A stretch of DNA of 64,000 nucleotides from Arcuatula senhousia (lineage: Eukaryota > Mollusca > Bivalvia > Mytilida > Mytilidae): assembly GCA_963971305.1 (NCBI GenBank), contig OZ020313.1, forward strand, positions 19,975,260 through 20,039,259. Direction: 5' to 3'. Made by a program: the position numbers and the translations under genes. The notes beneath the pieces are model-generated. The model worked only from the letters and a program-made list of their open reading frames with translations. It was not told the origin of the DNA and made no database searches. Positions 11,426-22,478 of the stretch are shown piece by piece. How positions within the stretch are numbered: the stretch's first letter is position 1; each line of letters starts with the position of its first letter.

Positions 11426-11431
11426 AATAAA
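11426..11431 (+). terminator. Poly(A) signal AATAAA of the secreted-protein gene
   Basis: AATAAA 58 bp after the stop codon, followed by a T/G-rich stretch, as expected of a metazoan cleavage site. Confidence 0.6.
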
Positions 11432-11503
11432 ATTTGATTGATTGGTTATGGCCGTGATAAATTTGCATAATTTTTGTAGCTAAAAGTTTTCCTTCGACAA
11501 ACC

Positions 11504-13270
11504 ATGTGTACTATTGTCGATGACCCAGAGGTTATTAAATTCTTGAAAAAGGGACAAAAATTCAGACCTCCTTCGAAAATTAATTGGAATTCTTGTTTTG
11601 ATTGTGTAAATACTGCCCTTCATTCGTACTGTAAGACCTGGATTAGACGAGAAGGAGCAGATTCCAAATCTTTAGACAAGTTTAAGAATAAATTCATATC
11701 CATTGTAAAATTACGAATAAGCCATTTTCAAAACACCTTTGTAGAATATCGACCCCAAACTTATATAAACAGAAATAAATCAAAACTACAATTATTAGGT
11801 TCACGATATGTTTTTGTTCCTGCGGATAAAGCGGCTAACAATGTTGTTGTGGTATGTCGTAAATATTATCTGGATGTTTAAATGCATGAGATTAAAGGCT
11901 CATGTACTTTCGTTTCCGTGCAAGCTACAGAAACCAGTATTATTGACGATCATGTCATAGCAACCACAGCACTTCGAGCAGCCCCTACATACAATAAATT
12001 ACCTACTATGTACTGGATACCTAAATTACACAAAAACCCATATAAATCCCGTTTTATTTCTGCATCAAGTAAATGTTCCTTAACCAATATTTCTAAAGTC
12101 TTGTCTCTTGCTTTAACTACAATGAAAGAATTTATCATCCGATACTGTGATAAAATTTTCGAAAATAGTGGAATAAATCATTTTTGGAGTGTTAAAAATT
12201 CTCTTGATGTTTTAGACAAACTTCGGGCATTTGAAAATACTTTTCAATCCGTAGACAGCTATGACTTTTCCATTTTATATACTAATCTACCTCACAATAT
12301 TTTAATATTTAATTAAATGGTGCTTTGACAAATCTAAAAGTGACTACATCTGTTCTAAAGTGTCACAAGTATTTAGTAAATCGTTTTTTAGTAACGAAAC
12401 CCACAAAGGTTATGTTAATTGGACCGACATAGAAGTTATTACTGCATTAAAATTTCTTTTAGATAATATTTACATCCGGTTCGGTAAACAAATATATCGC
12501 CAAGTCATTGGTATTCCAATGGGAACCAATTGTGCTCCACTCATAGCTGATCTGTTTTTATATTGTTACGAATCACAGTTTATGGCCAAGCTACAAAAGA
12601 CCCAAACAAAACCCACCTTATCGAAACTTTTAACAATACATATAGGTACTTCGATGACATACTTGCTCTAAACAACCCCACATTCTCAAATTTTATAAAT
12701 GATAATATCCTAAAGAATTAACCCTAAATAAAGCAAACTCAACCGACAGTAGATGTCCATTTCTAGATTTGGACTTAAGCATTATCAATGGTAGATTACA
12801 CACTAAAGTATATGATAAACGGGATGACTTTTCATTCCCAATAGTTAATTTTCCGTTTCTTGAAGGAGACGTACCATTAGCTCCAGCTTACGGGGTATAC
12901 ATTTCACAATTAGTCAGGTATGCTCGCATTTGCAGTGATGTGTCTGATTTTAATGATAAAAACCGTTTTATTACAGAAAAATTGCTAAAACAAGGTTACC
13001 GTTTCCACAAATTAGTCAAATCTTTTACAAAATTTGCACATAAATATGGACATCTCATCGAAAAATTTGATTGTACACGTAGATTTCTGATTGTTAAAGG
13101 AATATCTCATCCTGACTTTTATAGCAATGTAGTTTATAAAGCACAAAAATTCAAAAAACAACCTTATGGAAATTAAAAACTGGCTTAAAAACCTTTTGAA
13201 AAAAGGATACGAATTCAATGTTTTAGTAAAATCTTTGCATTTGGTATGTTTTGGCAGAAATATTGATAGC
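11504..13270 (+). pseudogene. Penelope-like element reverse transcriptase, decayed
   Basis: Translation in several frames gives conserved blocks in order: VPADKAANNVVVV (11815), MYWIPKLHKNPYKSRFIS (12008), YDFSILYTNLP (12261), GIPMGTNCAPLIADLF (12510), YRYFDDIL (around 12645), then RLHTKVYDKRDDFSFPIVNF and APAYGVYISQLVRYAR (12790-12925). These are RT motifs of Penelope-like elements: PKLHK, the A block, the GIPMG block and the DD catalytic pair. At least four frameshifts or stops (11881, 12315, ~12650, ~12720, 13176) break the frame, so the copy is dead. No GIY-YIG endonuclease is recognisable after 13270. It lies just after the secreted-protein gene. An alternative is a related RT class without endonuclease. 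Confidence 0.8.
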
Positions 13271-13859
13271 TTGATAGTAACTTTAAAACGTTAAATTTTC
13301 ACTTTGTATCCACTGTATTATTTATAAGCACCACAGCGATCAAGTATGTCGGTTCTGTATGGTGATACAACTCTTAATCATTCATTGTTTTGACGTGGGG
13401 TGTCGGATTTAGAACTGATGTATTTGATTCTTTTACATCAATCGATAAATGTTTCTTAGCTAGTTGTCAGTAACTTCGAGTGTTCTCAAAAGAGTTCCTC
13501 CTTGTCTTGTTGTTTTCGTACAGTATTTTGTCTTAGGTTCTCACTTGTTGAATTGAACTTTTGTCGATTGAGTTTTACAGTGTGCTTTATATGTAGCTTT
13601 GTGCAAGCTTATCAATAGGGGGAAGGTTGGATCCAAAAAACTAGTTTAACCCCGCCACATTTTATATGTGCCTGTCCTAAGCCAGGAAACTTTGCCAAAG
13701 CCTTTGTTTGTCCTTGTCATTCTATGTTAACTGTTTTATGTCAAGAATTGAGTCTTTCGTTGATGATTTAGGGATTGGTTTTGATACTTTTGTATTGTAT
13801 TATAAGTCTTGGGCCAATGCAAGACGGTAAGCAGTGACCTATGGTCATGTTGAAGACTG

Positions 13860-13945
13860 CTTACTGTTTTCCGTTGTGATTTTTTGAATTGCTGTTTGTT
13901 TATGTTTGTTGTGTCGCGTACACTTATTCCACATCTCAATATCGT
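13860..13945 (-). repeat. Short dispersed repeat (pair with 59382-59470)
   Basis: The complement of this stretch, including TGTGGAATAAGTGTACGCGA and CAACAAACATAAACAAACAG, matches 59390-59465 almost base for base. A partial copy is at 63243. Function and family unknown; it may be a SINE or LINE tail. Confidence 0.6.
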
Positions 13946-13977
13946 ATATGTGATACTGGTATCTGCGTAATACAATA

Positions 13978-15090
13978 CAAACTAGAGGCTCATATGATCC
14001 TGAATTGCTCACCTGACTCCAATGACTTATGGAATGAAAATAATTTGGGGTATCTCAGGTGAAAAACTCCAATAAGGAATCAACATACAATTCCCACCTT
14101 ATAATGAAGGCTTTTGTAGAGCACATATAGCCAAACATTCAAGCAAACAAAAGCTTTTCTTAATCTTTTATAGGTCTAATTTGCAAGTCAATCACCCAAA
14201 ACTTGATAATTAAGGGCCGTAACTTTTATAGGGGGGTCATCTGACAGCTTCAGCCAAATGGATATTTAAAGAGCTAATTAAACAAGATTTAAGTAAGCTA
14301 CATTTTTTTTCTCTATCTGTAAAAACTTTCATTCTATAGGTCAAACACACAAAAACAACATTTTTCACTTTTAAAGGACCATAACCCCTATAAGGGGTCA
14401 TCTGACAATTATGATGCTGAAATCATTTCTGTACATCTCAACAAGCTTCACAATTGCCCAATTCTAAGTTTTCCTCAGCACTTATAATTTTCAAGATATT
14501 GTCAAAAAACTGTGAAAATTGCCAATTCTGACGATTAAGGGAAAATAACTCCTATAAGGTGTCGTCCCACAACTTTGACTCAATAGAAAGTTTTGTAGAA
14601 CTTTTGATGTTGAAGATGGAAAATTGCTTCGGATTTTCTCTATCTCTTATATTTTTTGAGTTATACTAGGAAGCTAAATTCTATGGTCACCCCCCCCCCC
14701 CTGTTCAATTTAAGCAACAGTGGCTTTGATAGTTGTTTAACGTGCACAAATTTCACAAACTTGGTAGAAAGTTTTGTAGAGCTTTAAATGCCGAAGATGG
14801 AAGGTTGCTTCGGATTTTCTCTATCTCTTATATTTATTTTAGTTATAAGCTTAATTCTATGGTCTGACCCCCCCTGTTTTATTTTAGCAACCGCGGCCAT
14901 GATGGTTGTTTAACATGCACAAATTTCACAAACTTGGTAGAGGACATCCTAAAGATCAAGTGTACAAAGTTTCAAAGGAATCCCTTCTTTGGTTTCAGAG
15001 AAGAAGATTTTTGAAGAAAGGTTAATAGACGGACGACGGACGCTTAACTATGACAATAGAGCGCATGACCCTTGGGGTCAGGTGAGCTAA
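13978..15090 (+). mobile_element. F1 family element, diverged copy
   Basis: Starts CTAGAGGCTCATATGATCCT then GAATTGCTCACCTGA, and ends TTGGGGTCAGGTGAGCTAA. Internal ~155-bp units are degenerate but keep 'AACCCCTATAAGGGGTCATC'. A poly-C tract sits at 14690. The right part (14560-15000) matches the end module of other F1 copies. Confidence 0.75.
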
Positions 15091-15990
15091 AAACTGGTAT
15101 ACAAACGGTTAATTTGGTTATGCTGTATATCGATATTTCAAGGAGTAACCTCTCATCAGAAGCATTTGAACCAAATTATTGGAAGGTCAGAAACTAAAAT
15201 TATTGAATGAAAAGTAATCGCGGCCAAAAGGTCCGAACAGGGAAGCCAAATCCAGCACCGAGGATATCGACCGTCCATGTGCAGTACAAGGAAAGAAACC
15301 GGGTGTTTTTTAAACAGTTTAGAATTTCACAATCGTGAATTTCAATAACAAAAAAAAAACGTCAGAAATAAAATGGTATATCGTGTCAGACAAGTCTGAC
15401 CCCAGAATTTTGACTTCCCTCGGGGACCTCTAGAGGTGCACCAGCAGCGGTTATTCTTAAACGCGTTTGTGAACAAATGGCAACCCAATGGTTCATGTGG
15501 TGTCTTTGGAAAGTCAACAAAAGACAAATGTTTTCAAATTCAAAATAATGCATCTATACTGTAATTGAGTTATTCTGTAATATTTTTTATTGTTGATATC
15601 ACATGTGCAGACAACACGTTTATTTAGTTTTAATACCGGTCGGGGGTATTATAGAAAAAAAAAACTATCTAGCCAGAAGTCGAACATTTTATTTGCATTT
15701 ATATCCTGAAGAGCCCTGGAACCAATAGCAAAAACAACAAAACAATTTATCAACACAAATAAAGAAACATGCAAGAAACATATTCAGAAACATTATGGCC
15801 CAATGTCCTCAGCAAAAAAGAGCCCAGCAATCTTTCATGCATCTTAAATTCAAAATTCAATATAATTGACATTTTTTTTTGTGTTATCGTCATAATGTCG
15901 AAAATTATCAAATTTTCTTTTAAGTCATTCATAAATCCGGTTTGATCCGTTGCGTCCAATTTCTATCAAAAATAAAATGAAACTCATTCT
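15091..15990. other. Intergenic, no supported gene
   Basis: Two short minus-strand frames (15342-15527, 15750-15959) lack features of genes. Nothing else is recognised apart from A/T tracts. Confidence 0.45.
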
Positions 15991-15994
15991 CAAT

Positions 15995-16000
15995 TTTATT
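15995..16000 (-). terminator. Poly(A) signal of the TRIM-like gene
   Basis: Minus-strand AATAAA about 100 bp after the stop at 16098. Confidence 0.5.
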
Positions 16001-16097
16001 ACTTATACTAAATCTCTATTTGTTTTTCTCTTACGTCGTTACTCTAGCTATAATGAATGATCGCTTATTCTGACTTGCGTCATCATAATTCAGTCTA

Positions 16098-17624
16098 TTA
16101 TTGATCTATTGACCATACAACCACCAAGCAACTTACTTGATTTAAAACCGCTAATTGTTTTGTATCGAGATTATAATGTAGAGCTCTTGGACTGCCCAAA
16201 AGTTCTTTGGGTTCGTTAACGAGCTGGTGACATATTTCTCCGTCCGCTGAAATAGCAAGTAAATTGTTAGATTGCCTGCAACAAACGTAAATATTCATGT
16301 GTTCATCAATGGAAATCCCACTTGGATATCTACAAACATTTTCATCTTGATATATAAAAACAACTTTGTTTTCTGAGTCAAGGACAGTTATTTTATCTTG
16401 ACATGGACTTGTATAACAAATTCTCTGTGTGTTAGCTGCTATTTTTGAATGAAAATCGAGACTGTCATCCTCAAAAATTGTATCTGCTTTTCCACTGTTG
16501 ATGTTTACTTTCATTATCTTGTTATACGACGAAATAAATACAATGTCGAGACCCTGACAAGTTACTGACAGCACAGACTCTTCTGTTGACAGTATCTTTC
16601 TTATTTTGTTCTTTTTTGTAATATCAATTATTGAGATGGACTCGGTTTGTGCAACTGCGATGAGATTTTCGTCTATCTGTGCAACATCGCTTGCATCTTT
16701 ACACTTAAAAGACTCCTTCATGGACCCATCCGACCTGAATAGGTAAATTTCTTCATCGAAATTGTCGTAACTTACAACAATGTCTCCATTCGTTAAGACA
16801 CAACAACTGTTTGGGTTGCCATACTTTACTTCCACCTTTTTCTGTAACTTGACACTATTTGGTAAAGTGCTTCGAACCTCAATTTGCCCTTCGTTCGTGT
16901 TAGTAGCCTCAAGATTAACAGCTTGTTCTTCTCTAGCGACCATTACTTTGCCGATGGATTTCATTTTAGGAATTATCTCTGTTATTGTCCTGTCCAGTTC
17001 CGTGGACACAGTGACGTGTTTAAATAGGTTGTTTTCTGTCATTTCTTGTATGTGTTTGTTCGACTCATGTACAGCAGTCTCGATTTCCTTTAGCCCTACG
17101 AAGACTTGGAAGTTTGATGCAAGCTGTTTGATATCTTCTCGTTGTTTAAGAATGTCGTGCAAACTATTTTGCCCTTGGATAATCACCCTTGATGATTCAG
17201 ATATTTCTTTTACATTGTCATCAATAATTTTGTCCAAATCAGAAAGAAACGCGGTTTTCAGTTTGTTCAATTGACTTACTAGCTGGTCGATTTGATCTTC
17301 TATGCTTTTTGTCATAGTTGTCTGCAAAGATTTCAAATGTTTTAAGTTTTTCTCTCGATCTCCTGCTAATTTCGACAAATTACGGCATTGTGAGTCAAGA
17401 TTGGAAAAAGTGTTTTCAAAGAGAACTGAAGATTTCACGTTTTGGGTTATCTGGTCTATAGAGGGAACGTCTTTACACTTTCTATGTTTAGGTTTACATT
17501 TCTTGCATATAAGCTTGTCATGGTCACGACAAAAGTATGTAAACTTCTCCTTGTGCTCTAAACAGGCTTCGTTCATGTTCAAAATAAACGGTGATAGTGC
17601 GGAACGATCACCGACTGAGGCCAT
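16098..17624 (-). CDS. TRIM-like protein: B-box, coiled coil, beta-propeller (508 aa)
   Basis: Single coding exon. I start at the ATG at 17624; the open frame extends nine codons upstream without an ATG. Residues ~18-50 form a B-box: C-L-E-H, then F-C-R-D-H, I-C-K-K-C and H-R-K-C provide the zinc ligands. Residues ~60-215 are helical and Gln/Lys/Glu-rich (NKLKTAFLSDLDKIIDDN), fitting a B-box C-terminal coiled coil. Residues ~260-508 contain repeated strand motifs (DIVVSYDN, SGISIDEHMNIYVCC) of an NHL/WD-like propeller. No RING precedes the B-box, so it resembles the RING-less TRIM/B-box expansions of bivalves, often linked to innate immunity (family knowledge; role inferred). A 5' untranslated exon may join at an acceptor near 17675 (TTCGTTACAG). 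Confidence 0.85.
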   Translation of the reverse strand: MASVGDRSALSPFILNMNEACLEHKEKFTYFCRDHDKLICKKCKPKHRKCKDVPSIDQITQNVKSSVLFENTFSNLDSQCRNLSKLAGDREKNLKHLKSLQTTMTKSIEDQIDQLVSQLNKLKTAFLSDLDKIIDDNVKEISESSRVIIQGQNSLHDILKQREDIKQLASNFQVFVGLKEIETAVHESNKHIQEMTENNLFKHVTVSTELDRTITEIIPKMKSIGKVMVAREEQAVNLEATNTNEGQIEVRSTLPNSVKLQKKVEVKYGNPNSCCVLTNGDIVVSYDNFDEEIYLFRSDGSMKESFKCKDASDVAQIDENLIAVAQTESISIIDITKKNKIRKILSTEESVLSVTCQGLDIVFISSYNKIMKVNINSGKADTIFEDDSLDFHSKIAANTQRICYTSPCQDKITVLDSENKVVFIYQDENVCRYPSGISIDEHMNIYVCCRQSNNLLAISADGEICHQLVNEPKELLGSPRALHYNLDTKQLAVLNQVSCLVVVWSIDQ

Positions 17625-17699
17625 GATGAGGGCGGACAGAGATTGCCACAACTCGAAATAGATCTAAAGATAACCTGTAACGAAAGAATTTAAAATCCT

Positions 17700-18575
17700 A
17701 AGTGTGTATTCCTGCATATATTTATAATATATTTTTTGAAAATTGATATAAAGAAAAGAAAACACGTCAACCATGAATATAAAGTAAACTATACTCAAAC
17801 TGCGTCATAACAAATACATGTGCTGGCAGGCTGTGCTTTCAAACTCTAACCTCGGGTTATTTTTTCTCACCAACTCTCGGAAATCCTGGTGAATGTTCGA
17901 TAGAATTGAGTGTAGCGATTGCGTTGAAAGAATATATTTATATGAAGGACATTTCAAAATGGCATTTCCTCTATTTGGCAAGTACTTGTCAATAAACCAT
18001 TATATAGTTGTTATGAAAATCCCTACTCAAATATGATGGTCAAATGGACATCGTTTGTAAATTGTTTGGTCTTCAATTCAACGATATACAGTGAAATAAA
18101 AATATTTACCTTTCATCGCATATTGCGTATATGTTCTCTCCTTGGTAACAAAACCCAGGTAAAAACACAAATAAATCACATGAGCAAAATTAAAGTTCAA
18201 ATTGTGGCATTTTTCAAAAAAAGTATACTAGCTAGAATTGTAATTCCAAGCCAGTCACATGAAAGTCCACTCCCGTACCCAAAATTTAACTGTTTTGAAG
18301 TTTTGTTGAATCTATAGTATTCAACCAAGCCATTTACTCATATCCCTACATATGTTTAATATTGATTTGTCAGATATGTAGGACAAACTTTAGGTATTTA
18401 AATAGGAAAATAAGAAACTGGACAAAAATAATAGGTCTGGTCGGGGACATAAAAATAGATGAGTAACAATTAAGGATCCGAATCATTTTCACACATCTTC
18501 TGTAATACACCCTTGGATTGAACGAATCAGTTCAGTTATAAGAAATAATCTTTTCAATGTTACGCACCACTTTAT
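17700..18575. other. Upstream region of the TRIM-like gene, no supported gene
   Basis: AT-rich. A 94-codon frame at 18033-18317 (+) has no domain, signal peptide or splice evidence. Promoter elements were not recognisable by eye. Confidence 0.4.
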
Positions 18576-18595
18576 TCATTGCAAGAAACCCTTTT

Positions 18596-19825
18596 TATGC
18601 TAGAGGGGCTAATAGTGTTCGGGTCCGTTCGTTCATCCGTCCGTTTGTCCATCCCAAATCCCCGGATTTCCAAATTCCCACTTACTGACAAATGCCACAT
18701 CAATCGTATTGGTACGGTAGGTGGCGGCAGCGCGGTTCACCAAGTGATTCTAAGCACAATGCATGCTTTGGATGCTGGATGTGACCTATATTTTCCGCAT
18801 GAATGACCACTTACAAAGAATGGTTAAAGTCTATTCCCACTTAATGACATGTGCCACATCAACTATATTGTAATGGTATGTGTACCTAGTGATGCTTAGC
18901 ACAATGTATGCTTCAGATGCTGGGTGAGACCTATATTTTCCGCATGAATGACCACTTATAGAAAAATGGTTTAAGTACATTCATTCTTACTGACGAGTGC
19001 CATAGCAACCATATTGGTATGGTAGGTGCACCTAGTGTGCTTGGCATAATGCATGCTTCATATGCCGGATTTGATCTATATTTTCTGCATGGATGACCTC
19101 TTACAGAAGAATAGTTTAATTCCATTTCCACTTACTGACATGTGCCACATCAACTATATTGGTATTGTAGGTGCACATAGTGATGCTAAGCACAATGTAT
19201 GCTTCGGATGATAGCCTTTTCTGCATGAATGACCACTTATAGAAGAATGGTTAAAATCCATTCTTTCTTACTGACAAGTGCCATAGCAACCATATTGGTA
19301 TGGTAGGTGCACCTAGTGATGCTAAGTAAAAAAAAATGCACGCTTCGGATGCTGGATGTGACCTATATTTTCCGCATGAATGACCACTTACAAAAAAATG
19401 GTTAAAGTCCATTCATCCTTACTGACGAGTGCCATAGCAACCATATTGGTATGGTAGGTGCACCTAGTGTGCTTGGCATAATGCATGCTTCATATGCCGG
19501 ATTTGACCTATATTTTCTGCATGGATGACCTCTTACAGAAGAATAGTTTAATTCCATTTCCACTTACTGACATGTGCCACATCAACTATATTGGTATTGT
19601 AGGTGCACATAGTGATGCTAAGCACATTGTATGCTTCGGATGATAGGCTTTGACCTATATTTTCTGCATGAATGACCACTTATAGAAGAATGGTTAAAAT
19701 CCATTCTTTCTTACTGACAAGTGCCATAGCAACCATATTGGTATGGTAGGTGCACCTAGTGATGCTAAGTAAAAAAAATGCTGGATGTGACCTATATTTT
19801 CCGCATGGATGACCACTTACAGAGA
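18596..19825. repeat. Satellite-like tandem array, ~145-bp unit with ~435-bp higher-order period
   Basis: The marker 'ATGACCACTTA' or 'ATGACCTCTTA' recurs at about 18801, 18943, 19090, 19225, 19378, 19523, 19668 and 19806, giving a basic unit of 135-153 bp. Variants recur every third unit: 18943 with 19378, 19090 with 19523, 19225 with 19668 (433-443 bp). That indicates amplification of a three-unit block. Units contain 'TGCCACATCAACTATATTGG' and 'GACCTATATTTTCCGCATG'. It opens with a GTTCGTTCATCCGTCCG tract at 18625. Confidence 0.85.
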
Positions 19826-20029
19826 TGTAAGTATAGTATCATTTATAAATCATTTAATTATCATAAAATTATATACTATATAATATATATAATTATATAC
19901 TTTTGGAACAACTTCATGGTTTAGTGATTGTGGAAAAAAATTAATGTTGCGAGATGGGGACTTATGTCTTTTGGACATATTCTTGTTTCGACTTAAAAAT
20001 ATCATAACAAATGTATTTCAGTTTTAGGA

Positions 20030-22450
20030 ACCAATAGATTCTGTGTAATGAACCAAAGTATTCAATCAGTGTTATGAACCAATATATTCAGAAAATTAAC
20101 CAATCTACTCTGTGCAATGAACCACAATTTATTTAGTGTTATAAGCCAATTTATTAAGCCTTATAAACCAATCTATTCAGAGTTATGAACAAAATCTATT
20201 TAGTGTTATGAACCAATTCATATTCAGTCTTATGAACCAACCTATTCAGAGTTATGAACCAATGTATTCAGTTGCATACATTTATTACATATCCCATATT
20301 TTTCTATCATGAACCAACTTATTCAGTGTTATGAACCAATTTATTCAGTGTTATGAACCAGTGTATTCAGTGTTATGAACCAATGTATTCAGTGTTATGA
20401 ACCAGTGTATTCAGGGTTATGAACCAGTGTATTCAGTGTTATGAACCAATGTATTCAGGGTTATGAACCAGTGTATTCAGTGATATGAACCAATGTATTC
20501 AGGATTATGAACCAGTGTATTCAGTGTTATGAACCAATGTATTCAGCATTATGGACCAATGTATTCAGGGTTATGAACCAGTGTATTCAGTGTTATGAAC
20601 CAATGTATTCAGGGTTATGAACCAGTGTATTCAGTGTTATGAACCAAAGTATTCAGTGTTATGAACCAATGTATTCAGTGTTATGAACAAGTGTATTCAG
20701 TGTTATGAACCAATGCATTCAGTGTTATGAACCAATGTATTCAGTTTTATTAACCAAAGGAGTAGGGGCACAAAGGCCAATATTTGGCCCCAAAATTTAA
20801 GTTACTCAGAATCAATTGTTTTTGGTGTAGATTTAAACAGAAGTAAATGAACTTAAAGAAACATGACAAATTTTGACCTTTTCAATGTCATTGTGATGTC
20901 ATGCTGACGTCAAAGTTGGTCAAAATTGGCTAAAACGCTTGAAAATGTGATTTTCTGGCCTTTTTGACACATATTTTGTTCTGGTAGATAGTGAGCACAC
21001 CCATGTTCAAACCAAATATTTTAACTCAGCATGTGTCTGATTATTATGCATATTTTCTGAAAATATCCTTTTTGAACATGGATGTGGACCCTTTTGATTC
21101 AAGCAAATACTACCTCTAAATGTGTTAAAATACACCAAAAACGACCAGTTTTGTTATTTGACTGAAGTTTGAGGATCTGCTATGCCTCTGCCAAACTATT
21201 TATGCCAAAAAAATCCTTTGGAAATATTAACTCTATATCTTAGCTTTTATATAAGCACCATAGTTTCTACTTTGACAAATGTTCTAAAATGTGTTCAAAT
21301 TTTTGGGGCAAAATAAGGGCTTTAATGCCCCTACTCCTTTATTTAGTTTTATTAACCAATGTTTTCAGTTTTATTAACCAATGTTTTCAGTTTTATTTAC
21401 CAATGTTTTCAGTGTTATGAACCAATGTATTCAGCATTATGGACCAATGTATTCAGTGTTATGAACCAATGCATTCAGCAATATGGACCAATGTATTCAG
21501 TGTTATGAACCAATGTATTCAGCATTATGGACCAATGTATTCAGGGTTATGAACCAGTGTATTCAGTGTTATGAACCAATGTATTCAGCGTTATGAACCA
21601 GTGTATTCAGTGTTATGGACCAATGTATTCAGGGTTATGAACCAGTGTATTCAGTGTTATGAACCAATGTATTCAGGGTTATGAACCAGTGTATTCAGTG
21701 TTATGGACCAATGTATTCAGCGTTATGAACCAGTGTATTCAGTGTTATGGGCCAATGTATTCAGTGTTATGAACCAGTGTATTCAGTGTTATGAACCAAT
21801 GCATTCAGCAATATGGACCAATGTATTCAGTGTTATGAACCAGTGTATTCAGCGTTATGAACCAGTGTATTCAGTGTTATGGACCAATGTATTCAGTGTT
21901 ATGAACCAATGTATTCAGGGTTATGAACCAATGTATTCAGTGTTATGGACCAATGTATTCAGGGTTATGAACCAATGTATTCAGCATTATGGACCAATGT
22001 ATTCAGGGTTATGAACCAGTGTATTCAGTGTTATGGACCAATGTATTCAGGGTTATGAACCAGTGTATTCAGTGTTATGAACCAATGTATTCAGCATTAT
22101 GGACCAATGTATTCAGGGTTATGAAGCAGTGTATTCAGTGTTATGAACCAATGTATTCAGCGTTATGGACCAATGTATTCAGTGTTATGAACCAATGTAT
22201 TCAGCATTATGGACCAATGTATTCAGGGTTATGAACCAGTGTATTCAGTGTTATGGACCAATGTATTCAGTGTTATGAACCAGTGTATTCAGTGCTATGA
22301 ACCAATTTATTCAGTGTTATGAACCAATGTATTCAGCGTTATGAACCAATGTATTCAGGGTTATGAACCAGTGTATTCAGTGTTATGAACCAATGTATTC
22401 AGTTTTATTAACCAATGTGTTCAGCGTTATGAACCAATATGTTCAAAGGA
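20030..22450. repeat. 22-bp minisatellite array
   Basis: Unit TTATGAACCAATGTATTCAG plus two bases, repeated about 75-85 times outside the inserted element at 20756-21340. Variants (AACCAGTG, GGACCAATG, TTCAGCAT, TTCAGGG) are interleaved, suggesting local block duplications. Because 22 is not a multiple of three, three units read as a 22-residue protein repeat; I treat those frames as incidental. The array resumes at 25255-25530 beyond an F1 insertion. Confidence 0.95.
20756..21340. mobile_element. MITE inserted in the 22-bp array
   Basis: Terminal inverted repeats: AAAGGAGTAGGGGCA at 20756 and TGCCCCTACTCCTTT ending 21340, extending inward with about 23 bp of similarity. The 585-bp interior is unrelated to the minisatellite and non-coding. 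A target duplication is not obvious. Confidence 0.75.
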
Positions 22451-22478
22451 TTTAACCAATCTTCTCTGCGCAATGACC

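Noticed and set aside
17625..17651. Upstream extension of the TRIM-like frame
   Set aside because: The extension begins with TTG, not ATG. The first ATG at 17624 is followed by the B-box and is the better start for a eukaryotic gene.
16780..17661. Plus-strand frames opposite the TRIM-like gene
   Set aside because: Shadows of the minus-strand coding sequence.
21703..22234. Open frames with a 22-residue repeat (NQCIQ...)
   Set aside because: Three 22-bp minisatellite units read in frame. The array is clearly non-coding DNA with insertions and frame changes.
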